Source: AG2 sp036493735
Lineage (GTDB): Bacteria; Gemmatimonadota; Gemmatimonadetes; Gemmatimonadales; Gemmatimonadaceae
Direction of reading: 5' to 3'
Assembly (NCBI GenBank): GCA_036493735.1
Contig: DASXPH010000142.1
Span: 1-64,000, forward strand
Length of the DNA stretch: 64,000 nucleotides
Both the position numbers and the translations under genes were made by a program. The notes beneath the pieces were generated by a model, which was not told the origin of the DNA, ran no database searches, and was given only the letters and a program-made list of their open reading frames with translations. Shown here in pieces: positions 40,826-49,472 of this stretch. The first letter of the stretch is position 1, and each line of letters begins with the position of its first letter.

Positions 40826-43800
40826 GCGCGCTCCGTGGCGACGACAGGCGTCGACTCGCGATCGGTAACTGGCGCGCCGAAGCCAGCAACGACGCCTTTC
40901 GACTTGCGTCCCCCCCGCCCCTCGGCCACGCCGCGGATGACGCGGAAGAAGAGCGGAATGAAGAAGATCCCGATCGAGGTTGCGAACAGCATTCCGGCGA
41001 AGACGCCGGTGCCGATCGAGTGGCGACTCGCGGCGCCGGCGCCGGAGGCGATCATCAGAGGGAGTACGCCGAGAATGAAGGCGAAGGATGTCATCAGGAT
41101 GGGACGTAATCTCTCACGGGCGGCTTCGATTGCCGCCTCGCGAATGCCGAGGCCCTGATCCCTGAGATGCGTCGCGAATTCGACGATGAGGATCGCGTTC
41201 TTTGCCGCGAGTCCGACGACCGTGATGAGACCGACCTGGAAGTAGATATCGTTAGGCTGGCCGCGCAGCCAGATGCCTAGCAGCGCGCCGAGCACGCCGA
41301 ACGGTACTCCGAGCAGCACGGCGAACGGCACCGACCAACTCTCGAACTGCGCCGCGAGCACGAGGAACACCATGATGAGCCCGAGGACGAACACGAGGAA
41401 TGCGGCGCCGCTCGATGCGCGCTCCTGAAACGACTGGCCCGAGTACGAGACGCCGAGTCCCTCCGACGCGAACTGGTTCTTGATCAACTCGTCCACCTGG
41501 GACAGCAGCTCACCGCTCGAGTGACCCTGCTTCGGTGGTCCGGTGAATTGAGTGGACGTAAAACCGTTGAAGCGGGTGATGACGGTCGGCGCGCTGCGGA
41601 AGCTCGTCGAGGTGAGCGCGGAGATCGGCACCATCTGATTGTTCGTGCCGCGCACGTACAGTCGCCCGACGTCGCTCGGCGACTGCCGATACTGCTGCTC
41701 GGCGTTGGCCTGCACGCGGTAGGTCTTGCCAAAGAGATTGAAGTCGTTGATGTAAAGCGACGAAAGAAAAGCCTGAAGCGTAGAAAAGAGGTCGGTCAGG
41801 TTCACGCCGCGCGCCTTGGCCGCTGTACGGTCGACCGTCACGAAGACTTGCGGGACGCTGGCGCGAAACGTCGAGTTGAGTCCACCACTCGCCGGCAGCT
41901 GATTCACCGCCTGACGAAAGTCGTTGACGTGCTGCGCAAACTGCCGTATGTCCTGCCCATTGCGATTCTGCAGGTTCAGCTCGACGCCGGCGGTGACGCC
42001 GAGGCCAGGCACTTCAGGAAGATTGAAACCGAATGCGTTGGCATCGCGCATGGCGAACAGCTTGCCGTTGATGCGTGCGGCAATCGAGTCGAGCGCGTCG
42101 TGCTTCGAACGCTCCTCCCACGGCTTCAGGTTGAGAAAGACCGTCGCGCCATTGGTCGCGTTCGACTGCGTGAGCAGATCGAGGCCGACGAGGGCAGTGA
42201 TGTTCTGCACCGCCGGCTCGGCGCGAAGAATCTTCTCGACGTTCTGAACGACAGCGACCGTCCGCTGCAGCGACGCCGCATCCGGCAGCTGGATCGACAT
42301 CGCCATGTAGCCTTTGTCTTCCGTGGGGAGGAACGCCGTCGGGATCTTCTTCCAGAGGAAGCCGGCGAGGAGGATCAACACGGCAAAGGCGCCGAGCCAT
42401 GCCGACGGTCGGCCGAGCACCGAATCGACGGCTCCCACGTAACGAGTGGTGCCGCGCGCGAAGACGCGATTGAACCAGCCGAAGAATCCCGTCGTGTGCG
42501 CCTCGTTCGATTCCGTGAGCAGCAACGCGCAGAGCGCGGGCGTCAACGTGAGCGCAACGAGTCCCGACAACACGACCGCGATGACGATCGTCATCGCGAA
42601 CTGCTTGAAGAAGGCGCCGGTGACGCCGCCGATGAAGGCAACGGGCACGAACACCGAGCAGAGCACGAGCACGATTGCGACGAGGGCGCTGCCGACCTGC
42701 CGAATGGCGTGGTCGGCGGCGAGCCGCGGTGAGAGCTTCTCCGTCGCCATGATGCGTTCGACGTTCTCGATGACGACAATAGCGTCGTCGACGACGATGC
42801 CGATGGCGAGCACGAGGCCGAACAACGTGAGGACGTTGATCGACATGCCGAACGCGAGCAGACCTAGGAAGGTACCGATGACGCTGACCGGGACGGCGAG
42901 CATTGGGATGACCGTCGCGCGCCAGCTCTGCAGGAAGAGGAAGACGACGAGCGTGACGAGGATCATCGCCTCGACGAGCGTGATCGCCACTTCCTTGATC
43001 GACGCGCTGACGAATGGCGTCGTGTCGAATGGCAGGTCGGCGGTGATCCCTTGCGGGAAGCTCGTCTGCAGCTCGATCAGGCGCTTCTGCACGGCTTCCT
43101 TCACCGCCAGTGCATTGGCACCGGGGCGTGTGTAGAGCAGCGCGAAGGCCGTCGGCACCCCGTTGAGACGTCCCTGAAGGTCGTAGCTACGCGCGCCGAG
43201 CTCGGCATGTCCGATGTCGGAGAGCCTAACGATCGAGCCGTCCGGACGCGCGCGGATGACTATGTCATCGAACTCTTTTGGTGTCGTGAGGCGTCCGAGT
43301 GTCGTGATCGGGAGCGTCAACTGCGTGCCAGGTGGTGATGGCTCCGCTCCCAGACGCCCTGCTGGATTCGTCGCGTTCTGCTCGCGAACCGCTGCCGCGA
43401 CGTCGGTGACGGTGATGCCGAGCTGCGCCATCTTGTCCGGGTCGAGCTCCAGCAGCATCGCAAAGTCGCGCGCCGGGAATGGCGTCGCGTCGCCGACCCC
43501 CGGCACGCGCTTGACCTCGTCGAGGACGTTGAGCTTCAAGAAATTCGCGAGATACGTGGCGTCATACCGCGGGTCGCTCGAGCGTAACGCCATGACGGCG
43601 AGAATGTCGGTGTTCGCCTTGAGAATCGTGATGCCATTCGTGCGCACCGCCTCCGGCAACTGCGGCTCGGCGAGCTTCACCGCGTTCTGCACGTCGACGG
43701 CCGCCAGATCCTGATTGCGCGAGACGTCGAAGGTGACGGTGATGTTCGTCGAGCCGTCGCTGGAATTGGACGACGAGTAGTAGAGCATCCCCTGCAAGCC

Positions 43801-44058
43801 GGCGAGCTGCTCCTCGATCGGCGCCGCGACGGCTTGCGCGGCATCTTCGGACGACGCGCCCGGATAATTCGCCTGGATGCGCACCGCCGGGGGCGAGATC
43901 TGCGGATATCGCGCGATCGGCAGCAGACGAATGGCGAACAGGCCGAGGAGGGTGATCACGATCGAGATCACCGCCGCGAGCACCGGGCGGCGGATGAAGA
44001 AGTACTTCGCTTCGTCAGCTTCGCCATGCCCGTTAGGCGAATAGATCGTACCGCTCAC
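40822..44058 (-). CDS. RND multidrug efflux permease (HAE1/AcrB-type)
   Basis: A 1078-residue inner-membrane proton-driven pump with twelve helices and two large periplasmic loops. The first helix is in FFIRRPVLAAVISIVITLLG. The proton-relay aspartates are in GIVVDDAIVVIENVERIM (helix 4), and the partner lysine in GLAAKNAILIVEFATHL (helix 10). LPFDTTPFVSASIKEVAITL precedes helix 2, as in AcrB. The start is a GTG whose GTGA overlaps the stop of the adaptor gene. With the adaptor and channel genes it makes a full three-gene operon. Substrates are likely hydrophobic compounds, but no specificity can be read from the sequence. No dedicated regulator is adjacent. Confidence 0.95.
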   Translation of the reverse strand: MSGTIYSPNGHGEADEAKYFFIRRPVLAAVISIVITLLGLFAIRLLPIARYPQISPPAVRIQANYPGASSEDAAQAVAAPIEEQLAGLQGMLYYSSSNSSDGSTNITVTFDVSRNQDLAAVDVQNAVKLAEPQLPEAVRTNGITILKANTDILAVMALRSSDPRYDATYLANFLKLNVLDEVKRVPGVGDATPFPARDFAMLLELDPDKMAQLGITVTDVAAAVREQNATNPAGRLGAEPSPPGTQLTLPITTLGRLTTPKEFDDIVIRARPDGSIVRLSDIGHAELGARSYDLQGRLNGVPTAFALLYTRPGANALAVKEAVQKRLIELQTSFPQGITADLPFDTTPFVSASIKEVAITLVEAMILVTLVVFLFLQSWRATVIPMLAVPVSVIGTFLGLLAFGMSINVLTLFGLVLAIGIVVDDAIVVIENVERIMATEKLSPRLAADHAIRQVGSALVAIVLVLCSVFVPVAFIGGVTGAFFKQFAMTIVIAVVLSGLVALTLTPALCALLLTESNEAHTTGFFGWFNRVFARGTTRYVGAVDSVLGRPSAWLGAFAVLILLAGFLWKKIPTAFLPTEDKGYMAMSIQLPDAASLQRTVAVVQNVEKILRAEPAVQNITALVGLDLLTQSNATNGATVFLNLKPWEERSKHDALDSIAARINGKLFAMRDANAFGFNLPEVPGLGVTAGVELNLQNRNGQDIRQFAQHVNDFRQAVNQLPASGGLNSTFRASVPQVFVTVDRTAAKARGVNLTDLFSTLQAFLSSLYINDFNLFGKTYRVQANAEQQYRQSPSDVGRLYVRGTNNQMVPISALTSTSFRSAPTVITRFNGFTSTQFTGPPKQGHSSGELLSQVDELIKNQFASEGLGVSYSGQSFQERASSGAAFLVFVLGLIMVFLVLAAQFESWSVPFAVLLGVPFGVLGALLGIWLRGQPNDIYFQVGLITVVGLAAKNAILIVEFATHLRDQGLGIREAAIEAARERLRPILMTSFAFILGVLPLMIASGAGAASRHSIGTGVFAGMLFATSIGIFFIPLFFRVIRGVAEGRGGRKSKGVVAGFGAPVTDRESTPVVATERA

Positions 44059-45194
44059 GACTTCACCTTGCCCTTGCTGGCCGCGGAGTCGATCGGCATA
44101 GGCCTAACGACGCGCCCGGGCGCGACCTTCTGGATGCCGTCGACGACGACTCGATCTCCGGCAACGAGACCGGAATCGATGAGCCAGAGACTGCCACTCC
44201 ACTGCCCCGTGGCGACGTCGCGCGCGACGACGGTGTCACCCGCGCCAACAACGTACACGAACTGGCGGCCGAGTCCCTGCTGCACCGCGCGTTGGGGAAC
44301 GGCGAGCGCGCTCGAGCGCGCGAAGCCCTCGAGGCGCACGCGCACGAACTGACCCGACAGCAATCGATGATCACCGTTCGTGAACTCGGCGCGGAATTCC
44401 TGAGTGCCGCTCGCCGAGTCGAGCGATGGCGACATGAAGTTGATGTGTCCAACACGGGGAAGGAGGGAGCCGTCAGGTAGTACGGCGCGGACGTTGATTC
44501 CGTTTGTTCGCGCCGTCCCATTGGCCACGTCCATCGCGCCCTGAGTGAGCAGCGCGCGCGCTTGCGGCTCCTGCTGCCACGCGAGCAGTTGCTGCGACGA
44601 GGGATGGAAGGTGACGTAGATCGGATCGAGCTCATCGATGGTCGTGAGCAGATCGGCGGGGCCGGTGACTCGGGCGCCGAGCTCCAGACGCGCGCGTCCG
44701 ACCTGGCCCGCGATCTCGGCGCGAATCACCGTGTCATCGAGGTCCTTCTTCGCGACGTCGACGGCGGCCTGCGCGGACTCGAGCTCGGAGCGCGCGTTGT
44801 CGACGTCCTGTTGCGCGACGGCGTGTCGCGGCACCAAAGGCTCGAGGCGGGCGAGCGTGCGCTTCGCGTTGTCGAGCCGCGCGACGGCACTGCGATACGC
44901 CGCCTCGTACTTCACCTGGTCCAGTCTGTACAGGATCTGTCCCTTCTGGACGAAGGTGCCTTCAGTGAATGGCCGTTCGGTGACGATGCCTTCGACGCGC
45001 GATCGGACCTCGACGCGCCGGTACGGCGACACCTGTCCGACGAACTCGTAGGCTTCGGGAATGCTCGCCGGCGCAACGGTGACGATACCGACTTGCGCGG
45101 GTGGCGGAGTGAACGGTTTCGCTGGTTTACTGCACGCGGCCGCGACGCCGATGACGAGAATGACGAATGCGGACCGCGCTGGGAGGCTGGTCAT
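44055..45194 (-). CDS. RND efflux membrane-fusion (adaptor) lipoprotein
   Basis: I start at the ATG at 45194, which gives a lipoprotein signal (MTSLPARSAFVILVIGVAAA then C-S-K); the frame is open far upstream but without a signal. The 379-residue product has the MFP layout: lipoyl half FVGQVSPYRRVEVRSRVEG, GTFVQKGQILYRLDQVKYEA, a coiled hairpin of about 60 residues (RLDNAKRTLARLEPLVPRHA...), the second lipoyl half TVIRAEIAGQVGRARLELGA, then beta-barrel and membrane-proximal domains (SGQFVRVRLEGFAR and VPQRAVQQGLGRQFVYVV). It joins the inner-membrane pump to the outer-membrane channel. It is first in the operon; the 388-base upstream region is shared with a divergent gene. Confidence 0.92.
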   Translation of the reverse strand: MTSLPARSAFVILVIGVAAACSKPAKPFTPPPAQVGIVTVAPASIPEAYEFVGQVSPYRRVEVRSRVEGIVTERPFTEGTFVQKGQILYRLDQVKYEAAYRSAVARLDNAKRTLARLEPLVPRHAVAQQDVDNARSELESAQAAVDVAKKDLDDTVIRAEIAGQVGRARLELGARVTGPADLLTTIDELDPIYVTFHPSSQQLLAWQQEPQARALLTQGAMDVANGTARTNGINVRAVLPDGSLLPRVGHINFMSPSLDSASGTQEFRAEFTNGDHRLLSGQFVRVRLEGFARSSALAVPQRAVQQGLGRQFVYVVGAGDTVVARDVATGQWSGSLWLIDSGLVAGDRVVVDGIQKVAPGRVVRPMPIDSAASKGKVKS

Positions 45195-45582
45195 GCGAGG
45201 GGTGACGCAAGGGGATGAGGGTGTGGTGCGCCAATGTAATGTGGCGCGTGGGGCAACCCCGGTGAAGACTCCGAGTCCCGACTGCAGGTCCCTCAGACGG
45301 GAAGGTTTCTTTGGACCGCGGAGGGCGGAGTGCACGGAGGGACGCGGAGGGCGCGAAGTGGCCCTCCGCGGTCCACAAACGAGAACTTGAATTACCGGGA
45401 TGCTCACGAGACCAGATAGGTCACGAATGGCCGGTCATTACCGCCCAGTCAATTTATGAATCGCTAAACAGTGACTTAACGCACATCGGTCAATTGGAGC
45501 ACTTTTGCCGAGGAGAGAGTCCGCTCGTCACCCAGAGAGCAAGTTCCTTCGTACCCTCACTCCCCCACCCGAGGGCGACTCA
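45195..45582. other. Divergent intergenic region between pump operon and membrane-protein gene
   Basis: It holds a CCGCGGAGG-family hairpin (45312-45375) and an AT-richer stretch near 45440-45500, which could carry the promoter of the plus-strand gene. I could not assign a -35/-10 pair or an operator with confidence. Confidence 0.5.
45312..45375. repeat. Long hairpin of the CCGCGGAGG repeat family
   Basis: TGGACCGCGGAGGGC (45312-45326) and GCCCTCCGCGGTCCA (45361-45375) are perfect 15-base arms. Between them lie further degenerate copies of CGGAGGGACGCGGAGGG. It resembles the elements at 13388 and 14465. Confidence 0.8.
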
Positions 45583-46854
45583 ATGTTCGAAGCGTTCGCG
45601 GAACTCTTTCCCGCTAATTGGCGCCCGGCGATTCTGGTGCTCACCGCGCCGTTCCGCTGGTTGGCAACATGGCAAGGCATGATGTTGCGATGGATCTTCG
45701 GCCACGAGCAGACCATCGGCTTCATCGCCGGTGAAGCGTTGCTGATCATTCCAATACTGCTCATCTGCGCCGGCACGTGGACCAGCGCGGCGTCGCTCTA
45801 CACGGTGCCCTTCCGTTCTGGGCGCGGCCGGTTTTTCACCCTGCTTCTCATGACGTGGTGGGACGCGGGTCGCTGCATTCTGTTCTTCTATACTGGGATG
45901 GTCCGCGTCGTCGTCGCTTTTGTGGGCTGGATCATCGGGTCGGTGCGCTTCGGGCTCCGCATGATCAAGAGCCTGATCATCGGCATCGTCCGGTCGCCGA
46001 TCACGCTGATCCAGAACTCGTCGCGCGCCTATTTCGAGGCGGGCGGGATGCCGTGGGTCGCGTTCCTGATTCTGATGCTGTGGTCGGCGGTGGAAGCGAC
46101 GATCTTCACCTTCACGCTGACGCCGACGCTCAAAGAGGTGTTCGACAGCCTAACGGGTCAGGACGTGAGCGGGCGCGTCATGCAGCCACTGCTCTGGCTC
46201 TTCCTGTTCATGTTGGTCGCCGGCAGCTTCGCGTGCGTGCACGTGATGACGGAGTCGATCAAGGCCAAGAAGATCGGCAACATCGTCTCGATGTTCATCG
46301 TCGAGAGCGCGGTGATGTTCTTCGAAGTAATGTTCCTCTACCGCGAGCTGATCGACGCGATCACGCCGTGGATCGCGCAGCAGTCCGGCGGCACCGTGCA
46401 GTTGGGCATCGGCGCGACGATCGCGCTGGCGTCGTTCGGCTGGATGGGCGTGCGCGGCATGACCTGGTTCCTCTTCGGCCGCTTCGGCACGCCGGCACTG
46501 ATCGCGATCCTGTCGCGCCAGAACCCCGAGCGCAGTCACGCGCCGGCGGTGAAGCATCACGACGCGCCAGAGTTGTGGCGCGCGCCGATCGAAGCACTCA
46601 AGAGTGAGACGAAGTGGTTCCATCAGGAGGCGCAGCGGATGTTCGAGCTGCTGTCGCTCCCGGTGCTTCAGCTCTTTGCGTCCGCCGTCAACTTCGCCGT
46701 TGTGGTGGTGCAGTCGCGTCCAATGTTCATGCTGCCATTCAAGTCGCTCGACGACGTTCTCCACGCGACGCCTGGCGCGTCGGGCAAGCCGGAGCTGTCT
46801 GGCCGGCACCGTGGTATGCGTACGCCGCACGATCCAATGCCGAGGGTAGCATGA
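45583..46854 (+). CDS. Polytopic membrane protein of unknown function, coupled to VWA lipoprotein
   Basis: The ATG at 45583 is preceded by GAGGG with seven-base spacing. The 423-residue product has about six to seven membrane helices, for example TIGFIAGEALLIIPILLICA, VVVAFVGWIIGSVRFGLRMI, WVAFLILMLWSAVEATIFTF, LLWLFLFMLVAGSFACVHVM and LGIGATIALASFGWMGVRGM. A conserved-looking cytoplasmic stretch, TESIKAKKIGNIVSMF, and a C-terminal helix-rich tail of about 100 residues follow (APIEALKSETKWFHQEAQR). I do not recognise a family. Its stop overlaps the start of the VWA lipoprotein gene (ATGA), so the two should be made together. Confidence 0.8.
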   Translation: MFEAFAELFPANWRPAILVLTAPFRWLATWQGMMLRWIFGHEQTIGFIAGEALLIIPILLICAGTWTSAASLYTVPFRSGRGRFFTLLLMTWWDAGRCILFFYTGMVRVVVAFVGWIIGSVRFGLRMIKSLIIGIVRSPITLIQNSSRAYFEAGGMPWVAFLILMLWSAVEATIFTFTLTPTLKEVFDSLTGQDVSGRVMQPLLWLFLFMLVAGSFACVHVMTESIKAKKIGNIVSMFIVESAVMFFEVMFLYRELIDAITPWIAQQSGGTVQLGIGATIALASFGWMGVRGMTWFLFGRFGTPALIAILSRQNPERSHAPAVKHHDAPELWRAPIEALKSETKWFHQEAQRMFELLSLPVLQLFASAVNFAVVVVQSRPMFMLPFKSLDDVLHATPGASGKPELSGRHRGMRTPHDPMPRVA

Positions 46855-47603
46855 TGAATAGCAGATTCCTCGCTGCGCTCGGAATGACGGTGGGCCTTGC
46901 CGCCTGCGGCGCGCCGCCGCAGGAGGGCGGGTCGAGCATTCCTCGGTCGACGCTCGTCATTGGCATCGACGTCAGCGGATCGTTCGGCAAGAGTTACGAG
47001 AGCTCGATCGACTTCACCGCGAATTATCTCTACGCTCATCTTCACGGGCTCGGCGGCCTCAAGCAGCCGACGGCGGTGTTCGTGGGCGCGATCGGCGGCG
47101 AGCGGCCGCAGGAGACGAAGTCGTTTCAGCCGATCGAGACGTTCCAGAACATGAGCGTTCCCGAGATCGCGAAGTACCTGCGCAAGGAATACCCGAATCG
47201 CGACGGGCTCACGGACTTCAATCCCTTCTTCAGCCGCGTCGCGACGCTGGTGACGCGGCAGAATCTCGTGCTCGCCCCACTCAATGTCGTGCTGGTCACC
47301 GACGGCATTCCCGACACACCGGCGGCGAAGAACGACAGCCTCGGCAAATACAAGAAGATCGACGTGAGCAAGCTCGAATATCTATCGAAGAATGTCACGG
47401 TGCGCGTGCTCTACCCGCGGCCGACGATTGCGGTTCGTTGGGAAAAGCAGGTCCCGCGACACCGCGTGCGGATGTGGACGGTGGACGACGAAGTGATGGA
47501 CACGTGGAAGAAGCACTACCACGCCGGCCAGCCGCCCACGGAGCAGGCGGAGCTCTGGGAGTGGATCGCGCACAACGTCGACTTCCGGGTGAGAAGTATC
47601 TAA
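46851..47603 (+). CDS. Lipoprotein with von Willebrand factor A-like domain
   Basis: The ATG at 46851 overlaps the upstream stop (ATGA) after GAGGGTAGC. The 250-residue product has a lipoprotein signal (MMNSRFLAALGMTVGLAACG; lipobox LAAC, cysteine 19). The VWA-like domain has the MIDAS motif DVSGSF in STLVIGIDVSGSFGKSYESS, GLTDFNPFFSRV in the place of the second metal loop, and VVLVTDGIPDTPAAKN as the third strand with its aspartate. It ends with ELWEWIAHNVDFRVRSI. The domain probably binds a protein partner through a divalent metal at the membrane surface, most likely the membrane protein encoded upstream. Residues 3-13 of the signal peptide come from an interspersed repeat copy. Confidence 0.85.
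   Translation: MMNSRFLAALGMTVGLAACGAPPQEGGSSIPRSTLVIGIDVSGSFGKSYESSIDFTANYLYAHLHGLGGLKQPTAVFVGAIGGERPQETKSFQPIETFQNMSVPEIAKYLRKEYPNRDGLTDFNPFFSRVATLVTRQNLVLAPLNVVLVTDGIPDTPAAKNDSLGKYKKIDVSKLEYLSKNVTVRVLYPRPTIAVRWEKQVPRHRVRMWTVDDEVMDTWKKHYHAGQPPTEQAELWEWIAHNVDFRVRSI
46857..46888 (+). repeat. Interspersed repeat copy inside the VWA lipoprotein signal peptide
   Basis: AATAGCAGATTCCTCGCTGC onward to GGAATGAC is a slightly diverged copy of the GATCCCTCG/GGGATGAC repeat. It is read as NSRFLAALGMT, the n-region and first half of the hydrophobic core of the signal peptide. Confidence 0.85.
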
Positions 47604-47609
47604 CTGCCG

Positions 47610-47690
47610 GTCATCCCGAACGAAGCGAGGGATCTGCTTTTGCGACCAGCGCGAAAGCAGATCCCTCGTCGCTTCGCTCCTCGGGATGAC
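47610..47690. repeat. Inverted pair of interspersed repeats between convergent genes
   Basis: Two copies face each other: GTCATCCCGAACGAAGCGAG onward and GCAGATCCCTCGTCGCTTCG onward to GGGATGAC. Together they can form a long, nearly perfect hairpin. It fills the 89-base gap between the VWA gene and the amidase gene, which end toward each other. Confidence 0.9.
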
Positions 47691-47692
47691 AA

Positions 47693-49345
47693 CTACGTCA
47701 ATGCGATCGTCGACTGAAACGTGGGCGGCCTACGCGCCTTGCTCGCCTGCTCGTAGGCATAAGCAAGCTTCAATATCGTTGGCTCACTCCACGCGCGACC
47801 AACGAACGACAAGGCTACCGGCAAACCCTGGACAAGCCCCATGGGCACCGTGATGTGCGGATAGCCAGCGACGGCGGCCGGCTGCGTAAAACTGCCGCCG
47901 CTGCCGCAGTCGCCGTTCACCAGATCGATCGACCACACCGGCCCCTGCGTCGGCGCGATCAGCGCGTCGAGGCGATGCTTGGTCATCACGGCATCGATCC
48001 CTTCATTGCGTGACATCTGCACACACTTCGCTCGCGCCTTCTTGTACTTCGGATCCGTGAGCGGCCCCTTCTTCTGCGCCATCTCGAAGATCTCCTGGCC
48101 GAAGTAGGGCATCTCCCGCGATGCATTCTCCTCGTTGAAGCGGATGATGTCGGCGAGCGTCTTGTACGGCGCGCTCGGACCTAACGAGTCGAGGTATGCA
48201 TTGAGATCCGCCTTGAGCTCGTACAGCAGCACGTCGAACTCGGCATCGCCAAACTTGTTCGCCGTCGGGATGTTCGCCGGATCGACGATCGTCGCACCGG
48301 ACTGCTTGAGGACGTCGATCGCCTGCTCGACGAGCTTGTCCGTCTTCGGGCTGTAGCCCATGTACGCCTCGCGCGCGACGCCGATCCGCGCGCCCTTGAG
48401 GCCATTCGCGTCGAGAAAGCGGCTGTAGTCGGTGTACGATTTCCCCGCGCTCGGCTTTGTCGCGTCATCGCGCGGATCGACGCCCGTCAGCGCGCCAAGC
48501 ACGAGCGCGGCGTCGCGGACACTGCGCGCCATCGGGCCGGCCGTGTCCTGCGAGTGCGAGATCGGAATGATGCCCGATCGTCCGACGAGACCGACCGTCG
48601 GCTTGATGCCTACGAGCCCGCACGCTGCGCTCGGCGACGTCACCGAGCCATCGGTCTCCGATCCAATCGCCGCCGCGCAGTAGCTGGCCGCGACCGCGCC
48701 TCCCGATCCGGCGCTCGAGCCGGAGGTGTTGCGGTCGAGCGCGTACGGATTCCGGCACTGCCCGCCCCGGCCGCTCCAGCCGCTCGTCGAATGCGTCGAC
48801 CGGATGTTCGCCCACTCGCTGAGATTAGTCTTACCTAATATCACGGCGCCCGCCGCGCGCAGCCGGTCGGCGACCCACGAATCGCGCAGCGGAATCGAAT
48901 TCTCGAGTGCCAGCGACCCCGCCGACGTGTGCATCCGATCCGCGGTGTCGATGTTGTCCTTGACGAGGATCGGTATGCCGTGCAGCGGCCCGCGCGTCTT
49001 CCCTGCCTTGCGCTCCCCGTCCAACTGGTCGGCGATCATGAGCGCATCAGGGTTGATCTCGAGCACGTGATTGAGCGTCGGTCCCTGTTTGTCGAGTGAC
49101 GCGATCCGCGCCTGGTACTGCTCGACGAGCGACCGCGCCGTGTACTTCCCCGACGCAAGGCCGTCCTGAAGGTCGCTGATCGCCAGATCATCGAGCGGAC
49201 CAGTTGGCGGCGGCACGCGCCGCGACGGCGCAGGAGCCGTCAGTGCTAACGACTCGCGATGTCGATCGACCTTAGTGAGTGCGCCGGCAGCAACCGCCGC
49301 CGACACGCCGACAAACGCGCGACGCGAGAGTGTCTCGTCTGACAT
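47693..49345 (-). CDS. Amidase signature family enzyme with Tat-like leader
   Basis: A 550-residue amidase. The Ser-Ser-Lys triad is visible: the lysine in HGIPILVKDNIDTADRM, the cis-serine and nucleophile in NTSGSSAGSGGAVAASYC and AIGSETDGSVTSPSAACG, followed by GIKPTVGLVGRSGIIPISHS. The N-terminus DETLSRRAFVGVSAAVAAGA has the twin-arginine motif SRRAFVG, so the enzyme is probably exported folded. The family hydrolyses amides such as peptide amides or aryl amides; no substrate can be named. A sequence near the end, YPHITVPMGLVQGLPVALSF, is typical of peptide-amidase-like members. It converges on the VWA gene. Confidence 0.92.
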   Translation of the reverse strand: MSDETLSRRAFVGVSAAVAAGALTKVDRHRESLALTAPAPSRRVPPPTGPLDDLAISDLQDGLASGKYTARSLVEQYQARIASLDKQGPTLNHVLEINPDALMIADQLDGERKAGKTRGPLHGIPILVKDNIDTADRMHTSAGSLALENSIPLRDSWVADRLRAAGAVILGKTNLSEWANIRSTHSTSGWSGRGGQCRNPYALDRNTSGSSAGSGGAVAASYCAAAIGSETDGSVTSPSAACGLVGIKPTVGLVGRSGIIPISHSQDTAGPMARSVRDAALVLGALTGVDPRDDATKPSAGKSYTDYSRFLDANGLKGARIGVAREAYMGYSPKTDKLVEQAIDVLKQSGATIVDPANIPTANKFGDAEFDVLLYELKADLNAYLDSLGPSAPYKTLADIIRFNEENASREMPYFGQEIFEMAQKKGPLTDPKYKKARAKCVQMSRNEGIDAVMTKHRLDALIAPTQGPVWSIDLVNGDCGSGGSFTQPAAVAGYPHITVPMGLVQGLPVALSFVGRAWSEPTILKLAYAYEQASKARRPPTFQSTIALT

Positions 49346-49406
49346 GATGGAGTTGGAGTGAGGTTGGGTTCATGAATATGAAACCACAGAGATGCGGGCG
49401 CGAGCG

Positions 49407-49438
49407 AACAGCAGATCCCTCGCTTCGCTCGGGATGAC
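49407..49438. repeat. Single copy of the GATCCCTCG/GGGATGAC repeat
   Basis: AACAGCAGATCCCTCGCTTC onward to GGGATGAC lies in the 127-base gap between the amidase start and the end of the next minus-strand gene. Confidence 0.85.
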
Positions 49439-49472
49439 AGTGGGGGTCCTCGCCGAGCCCCAAGGCGCCGGA

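Noticed and set aside
41521..42732. 403-codon frame opposite the RND permease gene
   Set aside because: It mirrors a highly conserved permease segment; composition is arginine-rich and no domain is visible.
47610..47690. Inverted repeat pair considered as ends of an insertion sequence
   Set aside because: Only 81 bases lie within it, there is no transposase, and the same unit recurs as single copies elsewhere.
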